The position numbers were made by a program, and so were the translations under genes. From NCBI GenBank assembly GCA_029779375.1, contig JAKPAR010000211.1:1-7138 (forward strand): DNA of 7,138 nucleotides, given 5' to 3'. Under the pieces are notes generated by a model. The model saw nothing but the letters and a program-made list of their open reading frames with translations. It made no database searches and had not been told where the DNA came from. Shown piece after piece: positions 6,656 through 7,138 of the stretch (position 1 is the stretch's first letter; every line of letters begins with the position of its first letter). Source of the stretch: Bacillota bacterium (GTDB lineage: Bacteria; Bacillota; Clostridia; Tissierellales; Sporanaerobacteraceae).

Positions 6656-6698
6656 CAAATCTTTTATAAATGCTTCTTATGCAGGGAATATTCCACTC

Positions 6699-7138
6699 CT
6701 ATTTCTTCATATTTTCTAAGCCTTCTATGGTTCTAATATGAATCCTTTTAGAATAATCAATTATTTTTCTTTCATATTCTTCTTCCATCAGTGGCGATGA
6801 AAGTAAAAAATCTGCTGTAGCCTGATTGTTTGCAACTGGTATATCATATAATACTGCAATACGAAGAAGTGCTTTTACGTCTGGATCATGGGGTTGAGCT
6901 GACAAGGGATCCCAAAAGAAAATCATAAAATCTATTCCACCTTCAGCAATACGAGAACCGATTTGCTGATCTCCTCCTAGTGGTCCACTATTAAAAGCCT
7001 TCACAGGCAAATGAACTTTTTCTGAAATAAGCCTTGCAGTAGTTCCTGTTCCACATAGAAAATGTCTTCCAAGCTTATCTTTATTTGTCTCTACCCACCG
7101 AATCAAATCATCTTTCCTATTGTCATGAGCAATTAAAG
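6699..7138 (-). CDS. mgsA: Methylglyoxal synthase (N-terminus cut by right edge)
   Basis: Converts dihydroxyacetone phosphate to methylglyoxal and phosphate in the cytoplasm, a bypass of lower glycolysis when phosphate is short. The frame stays open to the right edge and reads LIAHDNRKDD before the first start-like TTG at 7106, so that TTG is not the true start. About 15 N-terminal residues are missing compared with the E. coli enzyme. Counting from the Leu at 7136, His4-Asp5 and Lys8 match E. coli His19-Asp20 and Lys23. The phosphate-binding GTGTT follows at 29-33. GGDQQ (54-58) contains Asp56, the equivalent of catalytic Asp71. FFWDPLSAQPHDPDVKAL (73-90) holds the equivalents of Asp91, His98 and Asp101. 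All spacings match the family exactly. The C-terminus is somewhat longer than in E. coli. In many Firmicutes mgsA sits near the minCDE/rodA cell-shape genes; the upstream genes here are outside the window. Confidence 0.96.
   Translation of the reverse strand, partial: LIAHDNRKDDLIRWVETNKDKLGRHFLCGTGTTARLISEKVHLPVKAFNSGPLGGDQQIGSRIAEGGIDFMIFFWDPLSAQPHDPDVKALLRIAVLYDIPVANNQATADFLLSSPLMEEEYERKIIDYSKRIHIRTIEGLENMKK

Noticed and set aside
6685..6694. GGAATATTCC perfect palindrome just after the mgsA stop, considered as a terminator or operator.
   Set aside because: No loop and no T-run follow, and a 10-nt palindrome in AT-rich DNA is common.
5195..6719. Plus-strand open frames at 5195-5392, 6058-6402 and 6492-6719.
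   Set aside because: The first two lie antisense to the 180-residue gene and cvfB. The third spans the AT-rich gap between cvfB and mgsA, overlaps both gene ends, and shows no recognisable protein.
1..7138. Search for a new multi-gene defence, mobile or biosynthetic system.
   Set aside because: No recombinase, transposase, direct-repeat array, toxin-antitoxin pair, nuclease-helicase cluster or biosynthetic cluster is seen; nearly all genes belong to well-known core families.

Overview
The window is AT-rich DNA with strong AGGAGG-type ribosome binding sites, a T-box leader, and CvfB, dCMP deaminase and viroplasmin-type RNase H genes. This points to a low-GC Gram-positive anaerobe of the Clostridia/Tissierellia type. 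That placement is an inference from gene content and style; no rRNA or other taxonomic marker is present. Seven of the eight genes lie on the minus strand; only the dCMP deaminase gene is on the plus strand. I see no mobile element, CRISPR array, tRNA, rRNA, prophage or defence gene.

Layout from left to right. Positions 1-646 (minus) hold the N-terminal two thirds of an M19 zinc dipeptidase, cut by the left edge. Positions 738-2372 (minus) encode a multi-pass membrane diguanylate cyclase with an intact GGEEF active site and inhibitory site, followed by a clear intrinsic terminator at 706-738. Diverging from it at 2443-2931 (plus) is a dCMP deaminase. Its 3' end overlaps by 4 nt the convergent gene for RNase HI with an N-terminal viroplasmin domain (2928-3542, minus). 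Positions 3599-4768 (minus) encode canonical tryptophan synthase beta, trpB. It is preceded by a complete T-box leader (about 4800-5076) with a UGG (Trp) specifier, a T-box motif, a terminator, and a good promoter at 5083-5111. Further right on the minus strand are an uncharacterised 180-residue protein (5125-5667), a CvfB/YitL-type S1-domain RNA-binding protein (5682-6515) whose stop codon touches the ribosome binding site of the 180-residue gene, and methylglyoxal synthase mgsA (6699 to the right edge), which lacks only about its first 15 residues.

The window is mostly housekeeping and regulatory: nucleotide metabolism (dCMP deaminase), RNA handling (RNase HI, CvfB), central carbon overflow (MgsA), peptide turnover (M19), c-di-GMP signalling and tryptophan synthesis. 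The genes do not form one pathway. The most distinctive unit is the promoter, Trp T-box and trpB cassette. It has no trpA or other trp gene beside it, which suggests a separately regulated, possibly indole-salvaging, tryptophan synthase beta. I found no convincing new multi-gene system. The gene of unknown function most worth following is the 180-residue protein coupled to cvfB.
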